A DNA stretch of 58,454 nucleotides from Bacilli bacterium (GCA_900770925.1 CAAGLY010000010.1:1-58454); one strand, 5' to 3'; numbered from the stretch's first letter, positions 17,534-26,901 are shown. The notes: generated from the sequence alone by a model not told the origin. Numbers and translations: made by a program.

Positions 17534-20500
17534 TTATGCCTCGGAATTCAGCCGTCTAAGGATTTCGATGTATTCATTATAGCGGAGAACAAGGGAAGTG
17601 TCGGATACTTTGCTAAGATACTGCTCAATAAACTCAGCCGTGCCTTTCTGATAGGCTCCTGAAGTGAAGTCATAGGATCCGAAGAGATAGGCTTTGATGC
17701 TATCCGTATTCTCCTTTGTCCTTTCCGGATACCGGTCGAAGAACACTTTCAGTTCCAGAGAGGCTAAGATGGTGTAGTAATAGCTGTAATAGTCAAAATC
17801 ATCGCTTTCACTGCTACCCGGGCTTCTCTCCTCACCATAGCAGGGATAGACGATTTCCTCAGTCGGTGTCTTAAGCAGTTCATCCTGGTAATAAGTGCCG
17901 AAGTCAGCCAGCTCTTCGCCGATCAGTCCGATGTACTCTTCATCCCTGTCTTGAGAGATGACAAAGGACTTAATCTGAGCCTTGATGCCCTTCACATAGG
18001 ACTTTACAGAAGTAAGGATTGATCTGCGGACTGATTTATACTGTCCTAGGTTTGCAATCCTAGAGCTATCGAAATCATCCTGACTTCCATAAAGTGAATC
18101 GATATACCGGACAAGGGGATAGAGAAGTCCGTAAACCTTTCCGCTGTCTTTGTCCGCCGAAGCATAATCATTCAATACCGAATAAACATCGATGTCGATG
18201 ACAATAAGATTTAAATTAGAAATGACTTCCGGATACAGCAGCATCAGAGCATCATAAGAGTAGACTTCGAGAAGGGGGACGACCTTCCTGTTATAGAAAT
18301 TCTCGTATTTCTCATAACTGAACTTAGAAGGAGAGACATCAAAGTCAGAAAGTTCCTGTATCAGCCCACCGAGAAAGGCTTCCTTTTCCTCCTTGTATTT
18401 CTGCTCATAGGCAAGGAATTCCTGATAACGGTAGATCTTATTCTTCTTTTTCTGGTTATTGCAGACAAGGCTGATCAGATTGCTGATATTCTCGAAGTCG
18501 TTATCCGTACTAGGCTCCCTATAATAGCTGAGCTTTTCCCTAGTATCTTTATCGAAATGGTCAAGGGAAACAGAAAGAACGGTATTGATCTTTTCATCAA
18601 TCTCCCTAAGATAGATCCGGGATTCGACCCTAGAAGGAAGAATCACCTTCTGCTGCCGCAGAAGGGCGATATCCTTCTTCCTTTCCTGATAGGCCTGCTG
18701 ATTGAAAGAATCGGAATCGAGATCCCTGGAAAGGATCTTAGCATAGAGTTCATCCTGCTTTTCCGGATGGCTTAGGACAGGAAGCTTTTCCAGGATCAGA
18801 TCATGCCTTGGCTTAATGACAGCCTGGATTTCGTCCGGAAGGAGGGGGAAACGGTTATTCAGGCTGGAATTGGCACTGAGATTCAGCCAATAGTAATCCT
18901 GAGTCAGGGAAGCATACTGAGAAAGATATACCCTCTTTTCGAATTCGGTGTAGTAGCCAAGTTCCTCTTCTGTGTAATCCTTGTTCCGATAGAGATAGAA
19001 CAGAATAGAGAAGATAGACTTCACTTCATTGGATTCAAGTTCCCTAGGGGTTAAAAGGACCGCATGTCTCCCGCTAAGATAATTATCGTAGGATATCCTT
19101 CCTACCGGCTTGTTGTTCTTTTTCAGAGAACACATCCTTGCCTTAACCTGATCCTTCCTTGTGGATTTATCAAGGAAATAAGGAGAAATCCTCTTCAGAT
19201 CATCGCTATCAAAAAGGGAAACGAAGTCGCTTTGAACCTTGTTATCCTTAAACACGAAGCGGAAGGATTCATTCGATGCAATCTGTTCAAGTCCGAAAGA
19301 GGTCGACGTAACAAAACGGAGAGAGGAGGAATCAATCTGGAAAATCGATAGTCCAGACCTTGTCTTCAGCGGAATTCCGTCTTTCTGAATTGTTTCAAGA
19401 TGAGAGGTGTCCGGAATAACAAAGGACGAAATCATCGAGCAGTTCAAAAAGGCGTTCTGATAGATGCAGGTAACCGAATCCCTTAAGATAAAATTATCCT
19501 CTTTCTTGTTTATCGCACAATAATAGAGATTCTTATAGTCCTTGGAATAAAGAATAAGGTCCTTAATAGCAAATTTCGGATTGTTTTCTGAGATGGTCCT
19601 TTCCGTTCCCTTATAGCCAGTGAAAGCTTTAAGCGAAAAGCTGATAAGGGTTGAGGGAAGTGAAAGAGAGCACTCGCATCCGTTAAAGGCTTCTTTTCCG
19701 ATATAGGTAATTCCTTCCGGAAGAGTGAGCTTTTTCAACGGGGTAGCTTGGTTAAAGCAATCAAAGGCAGAATCGGCGATTGACTCTACTCCATCTGGCA
19801 CTTTGTATTCAACCTGACCGGAACGATAGCAATAGAAGATCAGTTTCTTCCTGTCCTTGCTGAAAAGATTTCCATCTGCCGAGACAAAGTAAGGATTATC
19901 CTTATCGACATTAATCCAAGTCAGGGAGCTCCTCAATTTAAAGGCATCACTTCCGATGACACGGAGCTTCTTAGGAAGGGTCAGGTTTTCCAGTTCGCTG
20001 CAGTACCTGAAGGCACCGTCCTTGATTTCCTCTAAGGAATCAGGCAGAAGAGCTTCGCACAGGTTTTCGTTTCCGGCAAAAGCCTGCTTGCCAATCAGTT
20101 TAAGACGGCTATTCTTGCCAAACTCGATTTTCTGGCAGTTATTCAGATAACTGAATGCCCTCTCTCCGATTTCCTCGATGGAATCCGGAAGAGACAGCGT
20201 TCCGGTGATACCGGTTGTCGCAAAAGCACGCCTGCCGATTTTCTTCACTTTAGAAGGTAAGCTGAGACTCGATAGGCTTGTCCTTCCCTCAAAAGCGCTA
20301 TCTCCGATATCCTCAAGCGGAGAATCCCCGTCAAAGACAATGGCGCTTATCGATAGCCTTGATACCGCGTTATTATTTTCCCATTTCCCGGTTGTCTCAT
20401 CGTAATATTTCTGAACGAAAAGAGAGCTGGCGATGCGGGTAACCGGATAATTCTCGATATGAGAAGGGAAATGGAGCTCATTCCTCCAGAAAATCTCTGG

Positions 20501-21157
20501 ATTCGAGAAATTTATAGACAGGATTGTCGCCTCCCCTTTTTCCTGATCAATGGAGTAGATAAACCTATCGGTATAGTCAGCATCGAATCCGGCATAGAGA
20601 GTCACATCTCTTTCGGTATAGAACTCATTTTCCCTTAAGAAGGCAGCCCGCTTAGTCAGTTCCTTATCATAGAACCATCCGGAAAAGAGAAGGGCATCTC
20701 CGTTTTCGTCCTTCTTTTCCGGTATTATCGGACTTAGATCAACCCTGTTCTTTTCACAGAAAAGCTGAGTGAACGTCTTATCCTGAAAAGTGCCGCCGTT
20801 AAAGTCTAAGGTAACCACATACTGTCTGACCTGATAGTCAAAGGTGAAGGTGTTTCCAAGATAGGTCACCTTAATCTGATAGTCTCCGATCTTGGAAGTG
20901 TCTCCGCCTTCAATCAGAACATCGCTGTCTAATCCGTTGACATAGAAAATCTTATCTCCCTGCCTGACCTTGATCCGAATCAGGGAGAAGTCGATGACTT
21001 CTCCGACTCCATAGACAGACTTGAACGGATTATCGAGAGAGATTTCTTTTTTCTGTTCCGAAACGGATTCACTGACAGAAGGATTCTTCTGGCAGCTTGG
21101 TAAAAAGGGAGAAGAGAAAAGACAGAAAGCAAGAAGAGATACATATATCTTTTTCAT
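17534..21157 (-). CDS. Giant BspA-type leucine-rich-repeat lipoprotein
   Basis: 1207 residues. It has a lipoprotein signal peptide (lipidated Cys22 in LPSC), an Ig-like module (about 45-115) and an InlB/Flg_new beta-repeat (about 118-190, with DFNGGTF and SGWFYDKELTK). LRR_5/BspA leucine-rich repeats span about 205-640 (units such as IEEIGERAFSYL and LEEIKDGAFRYC). The rest, about 640-1207, is a long Lys/Glu/Tyr-rich and probably alpha-helical region with no family I recognise. BspA-like LRR proteins usually bind host or bacterial surfaces. The helical tail is unusual. AGGAGA for this gene lies in the end of the upstream gene (5-base gap), so the two are translationally coupled. The downstream neighbour is the c-di-GMP enzyme. 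Confidence 0.85.
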   Translation of the reverse strand: MKKIYVSLLAFCLFSSPFLPSCQKNPSVSESVSEQKKEISLDNPFKSVYGVGEVIDFSLIRIKVRQGDKIFYVNGLDSDVLIEGGDTSKIGDYQIKVTYLGNTFTFDYQVRQYVVTLDFNGGTFQDKTFTQLFCEKNRVDLSPIIPEKKDENGDALLFSGWFYDKELTKRAAFLRENEFYTERDVTLYAGFDADYTDRFIYSIDQEKGEATILSINFSNPEIFWRNELHFPSHIENYPVTRIASSLFVQKYYDETTGKWENNNAVSRLSISAIVFDGDSPLEDIGDSAFEGRTSLSSLSLPSKVKKIGRRAFATTGITGTLSLPDSIEEIGERAFSYLNNCQKIEFGKNSRLKLIGKQAFAGNENLCEALLPDSLEEIKDGAFRYCSELENLTLPKKLRVIGSDAFKLRSSLTWINVDKDNPYFVSADGNLFSKDRKKLIFYCYRSGQVEYKVPDGVESIADSAFDCFNQATPLKKLTLPEGITYIGKEAFNGCECSLSLPSTLISFSLKAFTGYKGTERTISENNPKFAIKDLILYSKDYKNLYYCAINKKEDNFILRDSVTCIYQNAFLNCSMISSFVIPDTSHLETIQKDGIPLKTRSGLSIFQIDSSSLRFVTSTSFGLEQIASNESFRFVFKDNKVQSDFVSLFDSDDLKRISPYFLDKSTRKDQVKARMCSLKKNNKPVGRISYDNYLSGRHAVLLTPRELESNEVKSIFSILFYLYRNKDYTEEELGYYTEFEKRVYLSQYASLTQDYYWLNLSANSSLNNRFPLLPDEIQAVIKPRHDLILEKLPVLSHPEKQDELYAKILSRDLDSDSFNQQAYQERKKDIALLRQQKVILPSRVESRIYLREIDEKINTVLSVSLDHFDKDTREKLSYYREPSTDNDFENISNLISLVCNNQKKKNKIYRYQEFLAYEQKYKEEKEAFLGGLIQELSDFDVSPSKFSYEKYENFYNRKVVPLLEVYSYDALMLLYPEVISNLNLIVIDIDVYSVLNDYASADKDSGKVYGLLYPLVRYIDSLYGSQDDFDSSRIANLGQYKSVRRSILTSVKSYVKGIKAQIKSFVISQDRDEEYIGLIGEELADFGTYYQDELLKTPTEEIVYPCYGEERSPGSSESDDFDYYSYYYTILASLELKVFFDRYPERTKENTDSIKAYLFGSYDFTSGAYQKGTAEFIEQYLSKVSDTSLVLRYNEYIEILRRLNSEA

Positions 21158-21162
21158 TATCT

Positions 21163-22986
21163 TTATCTCCTGTTATTCTGATTAAGGACATTAAGGATAA
21201 AAGAGTAACAGTTCTTCGAAACGCCTTTTGCTACCGGTGAGATTTCACTGGAATTGAGCAAGGCCTGAGGAAGAGACACCCTATAGAGAGATTCGTCCTC
21301 AATCCTCCTATTATTGTTCAGATAATACTTTTCCCCTTTCCTATGGGCACCGGAAAGGGTGAATCCGCACTGCGGGTTCCTCTTGCTGAAATCAAAGGAT
21401 AGATTGACAGGGATATCTTCATAATCGGCATCAAATCCGCTGTCTAGCCTGTCCTTTGTAAAGCAGGCATCCCTGATTGTCTTCCTTTCTTTTCCGGTAA
21501 TCTTCACCGGAACAAGCAACGAAGAAGAATCAAAGACGGAAGCCAGTTCATTCTCATAGATTGTAGAAGAGAAGAGCGGAGAGAGGACAAAGGAGTCTTC
21601 CCTGACTAAAACATCCGTCTTCCTCTCTTTTTTCCTATAAGAGGCGACCATCTTTTTAAAAGAGGAAAAGTGTTCTTCATCCTCTCCGACACAGTCCTCA
21701 GGAAACGTATTGGCGAGCTGATGATCTTTCCGGTTCCTCTCCTGCTCCTTTTCTTCGTCGAAGGTCTCAATCAGAGAAGCGGTAGATAATCTGCCGTGAG
21801 CAAAATCCTCAATGAAATTCCGTGAATAGGTAAAGGCAGAATAGAACCCGTCAATCAGATAGACTCTTCCGTTACGGATGCAGTCGCTCACCGGCTTATA
21901 GCTGTCCGGCAAGGATATAGGGCTGTCTTTCAGATAGCTGATCCGGATACCTTTGGTTCCCTGCTTCAAAATTTCCTGTCCGTCCTTAGACGAGAAGAAA
22001 TCGATAAAGGTATCTATGGCTTTCTTCTTTCCCAAGGTATAGTTATCCTTCCTGACGGAAACATAGAAGTCTGACTTTGTACAGACGAAGCTGGTCTTCT
22101 CATTCTTTCCGTAATAGGGAAGAAATTCATAGTCAAAAGTCGACTTTGATTCCTTATAGGCCTCTTCGAAATCAAAGCTTGCGCTCCTAGAGAGCCTTAA
22201 GGAATCGCCGACAAAGAAACGTGCGCTATCTTTTTTTGTTCCGTCAGCTGCCGTTTTATCGAAGAATCCGGTGGAAGAAAACTGATAAAGATTTCCTAAG
22301 GTATCTTCAAATTCAGAAAGATATGGGGAATTTTTCCTCCTTGTCTTTCCGGAAAGATATTCCCGCAGGAACTGATATCCTTTCAGCGTACCGAAGAAAG
22401 GACCGATGCACCTCTGGCCCCTAAGGTCAAGAGAGCAGTCTTCGTCTAAAGAAGAGGAACAGAACGGAAGAAGCCCGTAGTTAGTGACCCGTTCACCGAA
22501 ATCATAAAGATCCGACCTGTTCTTCGGAACATCGAGATTATATTCCTCAATCAGGCTCTTATTCAGGCAATAGCAATAGATAGAGCTAAGAGAGGGAAGG
22601 CAGTAGATATTGCCGTCATCGCTGCTTAAGAAGTTACTGATATAAGGGTTGAAACGATTAAGGACTTCACTGTTCTTAAAGCTGAGTAGAGACTCTTTTG
22701 CCTCATCCCTGTGATTCAGTTCACTACTGAAAATAATATCGTTCCTGATTTCCTTATGTTTCCTCCGGTAATCAAGAGAAGCAGAGGAATAGAGATTGAC
22801 CTTGATCCGATAATCCGGGTTATTCTGAGAAAAAGCCTTTAAAAAAGGATAGGCATTTTCCAGTGTCTCATAACAGAGCGCAACAGAAATCTCCTTATTT
22901 TCCCTAACGGAGGTCTGAGGTAAATGGCAGCCAAAAAAACTCACTAGAGTTAACCTGACCGGATAGAGCTTGTTGTGCTTTTTCAT
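21163..22986 (-). CDS. Solute-binding-like lipoprotein with 5'-nucleotidase-C-like domain
   Basis: 607 residues. A signal peptide ends in SFFGC (lipidated Cys about 20). Residues about 30-390 look like an extracellular solute-binding protein of the sugar/spermidine type (YCLPSLSSIYCYCLNKSLIEE, then DFYVSVRKD and KKAIDTFIDFFSSKDGQEIL). The C-terminal third resembles a 5'-nucleotidase C-terminal domain: KITGKEMKTIMDACFTK (compare LTGxxLKxxLE) and YLNNNMMIEDESLYMVSLPQ (compare NGKPLDPxKTYxVA). No metallophosphatase domain precedes it. First gene of the four-gene operon, with a promoter 20 bases upstream and only a weak ribosome binding site. No permeases are encoded nearby, so sensing rather than transport is likely. 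The domain calls are by pattern and need profile searches. Confidence 0.65.
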   Translation of the reverse strand: MKKHNKLYPVRLTLVSFFGCHLPQTSVRENKEISVALCYETLENAYPFLKAFSQNNPDYRIKVNLYSSASLDYRRKHKEIRNDIIFSSELNHRDEAKESLLSFKNSEVLNRFNPYISNFLSSDDGNIYCLPSLSSIYCYCLNKSLIEEYNLDVPKNRSDLYDFGERVTNYGLLPFCSSSLDEDCSLDLRGQRCIGPFFGTLKGYQFLREYLSGKTRRKNSPYLSEFEDTLGNLYQFSSTGFFDKTAADGTKKDSARFFVGDSLRLSRSASFDFEEAYKESKSTFDYEFLPYYGKNEKTSFVCTKSDFYVSVRKDNYTLGKKKAIDTFIDFFSSKDGQEILKQGTKGIRISYLKDSPISLPDSYKPVSDCIRNGRVYLIDGFYSAFTYSRNFIEDFAHGRLSTASLIETFDEEKEQERNRKDHQLANTFPEDCVGEDEEHFSSFKKMVASYRKKERKTDVLVREDSFVLSPLFSSTIYENELASVFDSSSLLVPVKITGKERKTIRDACFTKDRLDSGFDADYEDIPVNLSFDFSKRNPQCGFTLSGAHRKGEKYYLNNNRRIEDESLYRVSLPQALLNSSEISPVAKGVSKNCYSFILNVLNQNNRR

Positions 22987-23005
22987 TTTTATTGATTTAC
23001 TCTAA

Positions 23006-23034
23006 ATTATAAAAATAGGAAAAATAGAAAGCAA
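23006..23034 (-). promoter_or_regulatory. Promoter of the four-gene c-di-GMP operon
   Basis: TTGCTT (-35, 23029-23034) and TATAAT (-10, 23006-23011) on the minus strand, with a 17-base spacer, 20 bases before the ATG at 22986. No operator-like repeat or c-di-GMP riboswitch was recognised in the short leader. Confidence 0.65.
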
Positions 23035-23083
23035 TCCAAAACAAAGAAAAGAACGGAAAACAATCAAATAAAAACGATTCGGA

Positions 23084-23110
23084 TAAAAAAACGACAATCA
23101 GCGTGTCGTT
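23084..23110 (-). terminator. Terminator of the extracellular nuclease gene
   Basis: Stem AACGACA / TGTCGTT followed by seven T on the minus strand, directly after the stop codon at 23111. It isolates the nuclease gene from the operon downstream. Confidence 0.8.
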
Positions 23111-24457
23111 CTAAGAGTCAAAAATCCTATCTACCCATTCCGGATGATCGACAAAGGGATTCCGGTTCTTCTGTTTTGATCCCTGTGCGACCTCATTCCG
23201 ATGGAGTTCTAAATCATCGACGGGGTCAAGCTTATTCCAGCTTAAGAGAGTTGCTACGCTATCGGTCACATTTGTCAAAGGAGTGTTCCGGGTGGCAAAA
23301 TAGCAGGTCCACCTATAGAAACAGATCCGGGCTACATCGCCTTTGACAGAATCCTGCGGTTCGAAACAGCCATTGGCAAGCTTTCCGTAAGTCACTCCAT
23401 TATAAACAGCCTCTGTTCCGTTTGGGCAGTTAGCAAATTTATGGTTTCCGCGTTTGGAATTCGTGGTCTCATAAGTCGGCCGGATGTGCAGAATATCGCA
23501 TCCCCCTCCGCTAGTTCCATATAAACCACCGGATAAAGACTGCGGCCAGACATGTTCACGGTTCCATCCGTTTGCCGGATTCTTTTCTACGCTCTTCCGG
23601 GTATAGAAATAAATCCTGTTGTTCTTGTTGTTCGGATCCTCATCCGCAGACTGAAGGAGGTTACTTAGAGTACTCTCTCCTTTTCCGCCATAGACATAAT
23701 AGGCTTTCGGCTGAATCAGCTTGGTTAATTCTGTTCTTAAAGTTCCGTTCCTGCCACCGGTAAGATTACTCGGGAGGGAGGAATAGTATCCTGTTGCATC
23801 AACAGAAACGGAAGAATGAGAGGTCTGACTGTCCTTGCCTGGCTTATCTTCACTGGGTTTATCATTTTTCTCAATAGAATAGATATAGGCTTTGCTTCCT
23901 GTTTCCAGTGCTCCGTTAAACCTCTGGATTGTCCCGTAGATGACTAAAGAATCACCGACCTTCACTTGGTCAGAAGAGGTGAACTTCGCTTTATTAAGAA
24001 AATATCCGCGGAAAAAGATCAGATCAGTATCCTCGCTAGTGATGGTGAAGGTTGCGTTTCCGTAACTCGTGCTGACTTCACTAATCGAACGAATGGTTCC
24101 GTAGATGTAGTAAGACTGACTAGTAGGGGTCTTATCGGCGAGCTTTTCGGCAATAGCTAAAGCATCCTTGCAGGAATAAGGAGCAGAGACTGTCCCGTCT
24201 CCTTTTTTCAGTGAGACAGAAGGCTTTTCGGACTTCTTCTCTCCTGTCGGTTTCTCAGTAGGAGTTTCGGCAGGTCTCTCCGTCGGTTTTTCTGTCGGTT
24301 TCTCAGTAGGAACTTCGCTAGGAGCTTCAATGCTGAGCGTGCTGTTATTGACAGAAGCAGAGGGAACAGAGGGCTTACTATAATCTGAGGAGAGATTAGA
24401 GCAGGACATCAGAGTCAGAGCCAGAATCGACAGGATAATCGGTTTTGTTTTATTCAT
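23111..24457 (-). CDS. Endonuclease I-family extracellular nuclease lipoprotein
   Basis: About 448 residues. Lipoprotein signal peptide (LALTLMSC), then a linker of Pro/Glu/Lys/Thr tetrapeptide repeats (TEKP units), an OB-fold-like domain (about 90-195, starting PYSCKDALAIA) and an Endonuclease_1 domain (about 215-450). The active-site beta-beta-alpha-metal motif is WNREHVWPQSL, followed by DILHIRPTYETTNSKRGN and the closing RNPFVDHPEWV. GDVARICFYMWTCY contains AGG at the invariant Met. It probably degrades extracellular DNA or RNA at the cell surface for nucleotide scavenging. Three starts are possible (GTG 24466, ATG 24463, ATG 24457). The last has AAGGTGAT at best spacing. The OB domain is related to those of the 47626-49803 lipoprotein. 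Confidence 0.88.
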   Translation of the reverse strand: MNKTKPIILSILALTLMSCSNLSSDYSKPSVPSASVNNSTLSIEAPSEVPTEKPTEKPTERPAETPTEKPTGEKKSEKPSVSLKKGDGTVSAPYSCKDALAIAEKLADKTPTSQSYYIYGTIRSISEVSTSYGNATFTITSEDTDLIFFRGYFLNKAKFTSSDQVKVGDSLVIYGTIQRFNGALETGSKAYIYSIEKNDKPSEDKPGKDSQTSHSSVSVDATGYYSSLPSNLTGGRNGTLRTELTKLIQPKAYYVYGGKGESTLSNLLQSADEDPNNKNNRIYFYTRKSVEKNPANGWNREHVWPQSLSGGLYGTSGGGCDILHIRPTYETTNSKRGNHKFANCPNGTEAVYNGVTYGKLANGCFEPQDSVKGDVARICFYRWTCYFATRNTPLTNVTDSVATLLSWNKLDPVDDLELHRNEVAQGSKQKNRNPFVDHPEWVDRIFDS

Positions 24458-24500
24458 TGGCATCACCTTACCGATTAAGGTTAACGCAAAAAGAGGGAAG

Positions 24501-24537
24501 AAAAAAGCAGAAAGGAGAAAACGGGCTCTTTTCTGCT
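24501..24537 (-). terminator. Terminator of the second MATE gene
   Basis: Stem AAAGCAGAAA / TTTCTGCTTT with a GC-containing inner part and a T run on the minus strand. The stem begins at the stop codon of the MATE gene (24538). Confidence 0.7.
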
Positions 24538-25947
24538 TTATTCTGCTTTCTTTAGGCTTGGATTCAAAGTTGCTTTCCTACGCTTGCAGAAGATCTTCGG
24601 AGTGATTAAGTAGTAGACGATAAGGGAGACAACCCCAGAACAGATATCAGCGATAGGTTCGGCAAGGAAGGCAGATTCTGCCGTATGAAGGAAAAAAGGC
24701 AGAAGGATAGTCAGAGGAACAAGAACAAAGAATTTCCGGTTAAGGGAAAGCCAGATGGAGTATTTAGCCTGTCCCCTTCCTGTCAGTCCATCGACATAGA
24801 CGTACTGAGAGGCGAGCGGAATAACCCCGATCCTGTAATACCGGATGAATTTTTCGCTTGCCTGAATGACTTCTTCGCTGTTGCCGCCCTCGCTTTTGAA
24901 ACCGACGAAGATTTCAGCAAACGGCTTGGCTAAAGCAAAGGAGAGAAGGAAGCAGGCAGTACAGAAGACTAAAGCAAAAATAATCAGCTGTTTCTCCGCC
25001 TTTTTGATGAGGTCTATCCGCTTAGCGCCATAGTCATATCCTAAGATCGGCTGTGTTCCGGAGGAGATGCCAAGCAAAGGACCTGTGATCAAAGAGAAGA
25101 ATGCCTGGATGATGGTGGCGACTTCAATATAGAAGTCTCCTTTTCCGTTTCCGTATTTCTGAAGCATCCTGTTGAGGAGGATGATAATAATGGAATCAGT
25201 GCACCTGATAATAAAGGGAGAGAAGCCTAGACGGATGATGCTTCCCCTCGTTTTCACATCATACTGACCGAAAGAGAGTTTAACCTTTGTGTTCTTGCGG
25301 GTGAGGAAGATTAAAACGAGAACAAAGGAAACGAACTGACAGAGGATAGTCGCTAAGGCAGCTCCCTGTATCCCCCTGTGGAAGCCATACCTGAAAAGGG
25401 GATCTAATCCGACATTGAGGAGACAGGCAATGAGAGTAGTCAGCCTTGCCTTAAAGGACTCTCCCTGTGCACTGAGGAACTGATTAAGTCCGAAAGAGAC
25501 AATGGAGAAGAAGGTTCCGGATAAATAGACAAGCAGATAAGCTCGGGCAAAAGGATAGGATTCTGCACTGGCTCCAAAGCAGAATAGCCTTGGTTTCCTA
25601 ATAGCATAGAATAGTCCCATCAGAATTGCACTGAGGATCAATAGGATAAGAAAAGCGTTGCTTAATACTTTCTTTGCTTTCTTTTCGTTCTTTTCGCCAA
25701 GGGCAATAGACCTTAACGGTGCTCCGCCAAGTCCGACTAAAAAAGCAAAGGAAGTGACAAAAGAGACAATCGGAGAGATAACCCCTATGCCGACTAAGGC
25801 CTCGGCACCGTCATTTGGCCTATTCGAGACATAAATACGATCGACAATGTTATAAAGAACAGAGACAAGCTGGGCAAGCCTTGCCGGAAGGGCAAGCTTA
25901 ACAATAACCGGCCAGGTCTTTTCGCTTCCTAAATCAATCTTTTTCAT
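24538..25947 (-). CDS. MATE-family efflux transporter (second copy)
   Basis: 469 residues, 12 predicted membrane helices. The N-terminal helix has LVSVLYNIVDRIYVSNMPNDGAEAL (shown here only as reference to the family's LYNIVDRIYIGxxxGxxAL signature), in which the Arg of VDRIY is CGT while the Met before Pro is AGG. The C-lobe has ISSGTQPILGYDYGAK. This is a NorM/DinF-like secondary exporter of unknown substrate. It is not close in sequence to the MATE protein at 5353-6702. No regulator is adjacent, and the ribosome binding site is weak. Confidence 0.9.
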   Translation of the reverse strand: MKKIDLGSEKTWPVIVKLALPARLAQLVSVLYNIVDRIYVSNRPNDGAEALVGIGVISPIVSFVTSFAFLVGLGGAPLRSIALGEKNEKKAKKVLSNAFLILLILSAILMGLFYAIRKPRLFCFGASAESYPFARAYLLVYLSGTFFSIVSFGLNQFLSAQGESFKARLTTLIACLLNVGLDPLFRYGFHRGIQGAALATILCQFVSFVLVLIFLTRKNTKVKLSFGQYDVKTRGSIIRLGFSPFIIRCTDSIIIILLNRMLQKYGNGKGDFYIEVATIIQAFFSLITGPLLGISSGTQPILGYDYGAKRIDLIKKAEKQLIIFALVFCTACFLLSFALAKPFAEIFVGFKSEGGNSEEVIQASEKFIRYYRIGVIPLASQYVYVDGLTGRGQAKYSIWLSLNRKFFVLVPLTILLPFFLHTAESAFLAEPIADICSGVVSLIVYYLITPKIFCKRRKATLNPSLKKAE

Positions 25948-26343
25948 ATAAAGCCTGAATCATTTAATTACTTTCCACCTATACTAGCAAGAGAAACAGT
26001 CTTCCTTGAATCGCTTTCATAAGCCGAATAGAAAAGGCCCACTATGTCCTTGCCTTTCAGAAAAAAGAGATATTAAATCCGGAAACAAAAGGGCTTTCCT
26101 AGTCTTTGAAATAGAATAGGCCTTTAGATACCTAACAACCTATTTATCTATTATAGGTTTGCTTATTTTGACTTTTTTCTGTTTTAAGGTTTTATTGTCA
26201 CACCATATCAACTCGGATATGCTTAAAAGTATGAAATCTGTGGATTCTGTCAGGCGAAGCTATTAATCCTATTGTTTTTTATGCTAAGTAAATCAGAGAA
26301 TAAAGCAAGTGTTTTTTTCTCATCCGGCAAAGACTGAATATCC
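25948..26343. other. Divergent intergenic region
   Basis: About 400 bases between the divergent MATE and HD-domain genes. It must hold both promoters; only the -10 of the HD gene is clear. No riboswitch or repeat was recognised. Confidence 0.4.
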
Positions 26344-26349
26344 TATAAT
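26344..26349 (+). promoter_or_regulatory. -10 box of the HD-domain gene, likely leaderless
   Basis: TATAAT ends 6 bases before the GTG at 26356. Transcription would start on or next to the initiation codon. No clear -35 and no ribosome binding site are seen. Confidence 0.5.
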
Positions 26350-26355
26350 AGTGAT

Positions 26356-26898
26356 GTGAAAATCATCCTCGATAAAGAATTCTACAGCTATGCCGGCGGG
26401 ATTCTCTTTTCCCCCGAATATCAGGCAAGGAAGAAATACAGCGCCCATGGCCTTTATACCCTCTATGATCACTGCCTCCGTGTTGCCTTATTAAGCTATT
26501 CCTATGCAAAGGAAAAAAAGCTCAAGATTAACCTGAGTGTCTTAGTGAGAGGCTGTCTTCTCCACGACTATTATCTCTATGACTGGCATCACAAGAAGGA
26601 AGGCCATCGCCTCCATGGATTCCGGCATCCTTATTTCTCTCTCCGCAACGCAAGCCGTATTTTCTCTTTGACCCGTAAGGAAAAGAATAGGATCCTCTCC
26701 CATAGGTTCCCTCTGACTTTCTGGTTCTTTCCAAAGAGCAAGGAAGCCCTTCTGCTCAGCCACTTCGATAAGGTCTCTGCCTATCAGGAACACAAGAACT
26801 GCAAGAAGATCAGGAAATGGCAGAAGAAACAGAAAAAGATTGCTGTCCATAAGAGGAGAACTCTTCCGAATTACACTTCCTCTGCTAAAACAATCTAA
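26356..26898 (+). CDS. HD-domain metal-dependent phosphohydrolase
   Basis: 180 residues with an HD-superfamily core: an early HCLRVALLSY helix (first metal His), the signature CLLHDYYLYDWH (His-Asp pair), then HGFRHPYFSLRNA and ILSHRFPLTF supplying further ligands. Such proteins hydrolyse nucleotides or other phosphoesters; the exact substrate is unknown. The C-terminus is a lysine-rich tail. The start is GTG, since no in-frame ATG lies upstream, and it sits 6 bases from a TATAAT, suggesting leaderless translation. Monocistronic, convergent with the YccF-like gene and sharing its terminator. Confidence 0.8.
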   Translation: MKIILDKEFYSYAGGILFSPEYQARKKYSAHGLYTLYDHCLRVALLSYSYAKEKKLKINLSVLVRGCLLHDYYLYDWHHKKEGHRLHGFRHPYFSLRNASRIFSLTRKEKNRILSHRFPLTFWFFPKSKEALLLSHFDKVSAYQEHKNCKKIRKWQKKQKKIAVHKRRTLPNYTSSAKTI

Positions 26899-26901
26899 AC
26901 G

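Noticed and set aside
14144..20405. Numerous plus-strand open frames opposite the four-gene operon
   Set aside because: They are shadows of the long minus-strand genes, with no ribosome binding sites or protein families.
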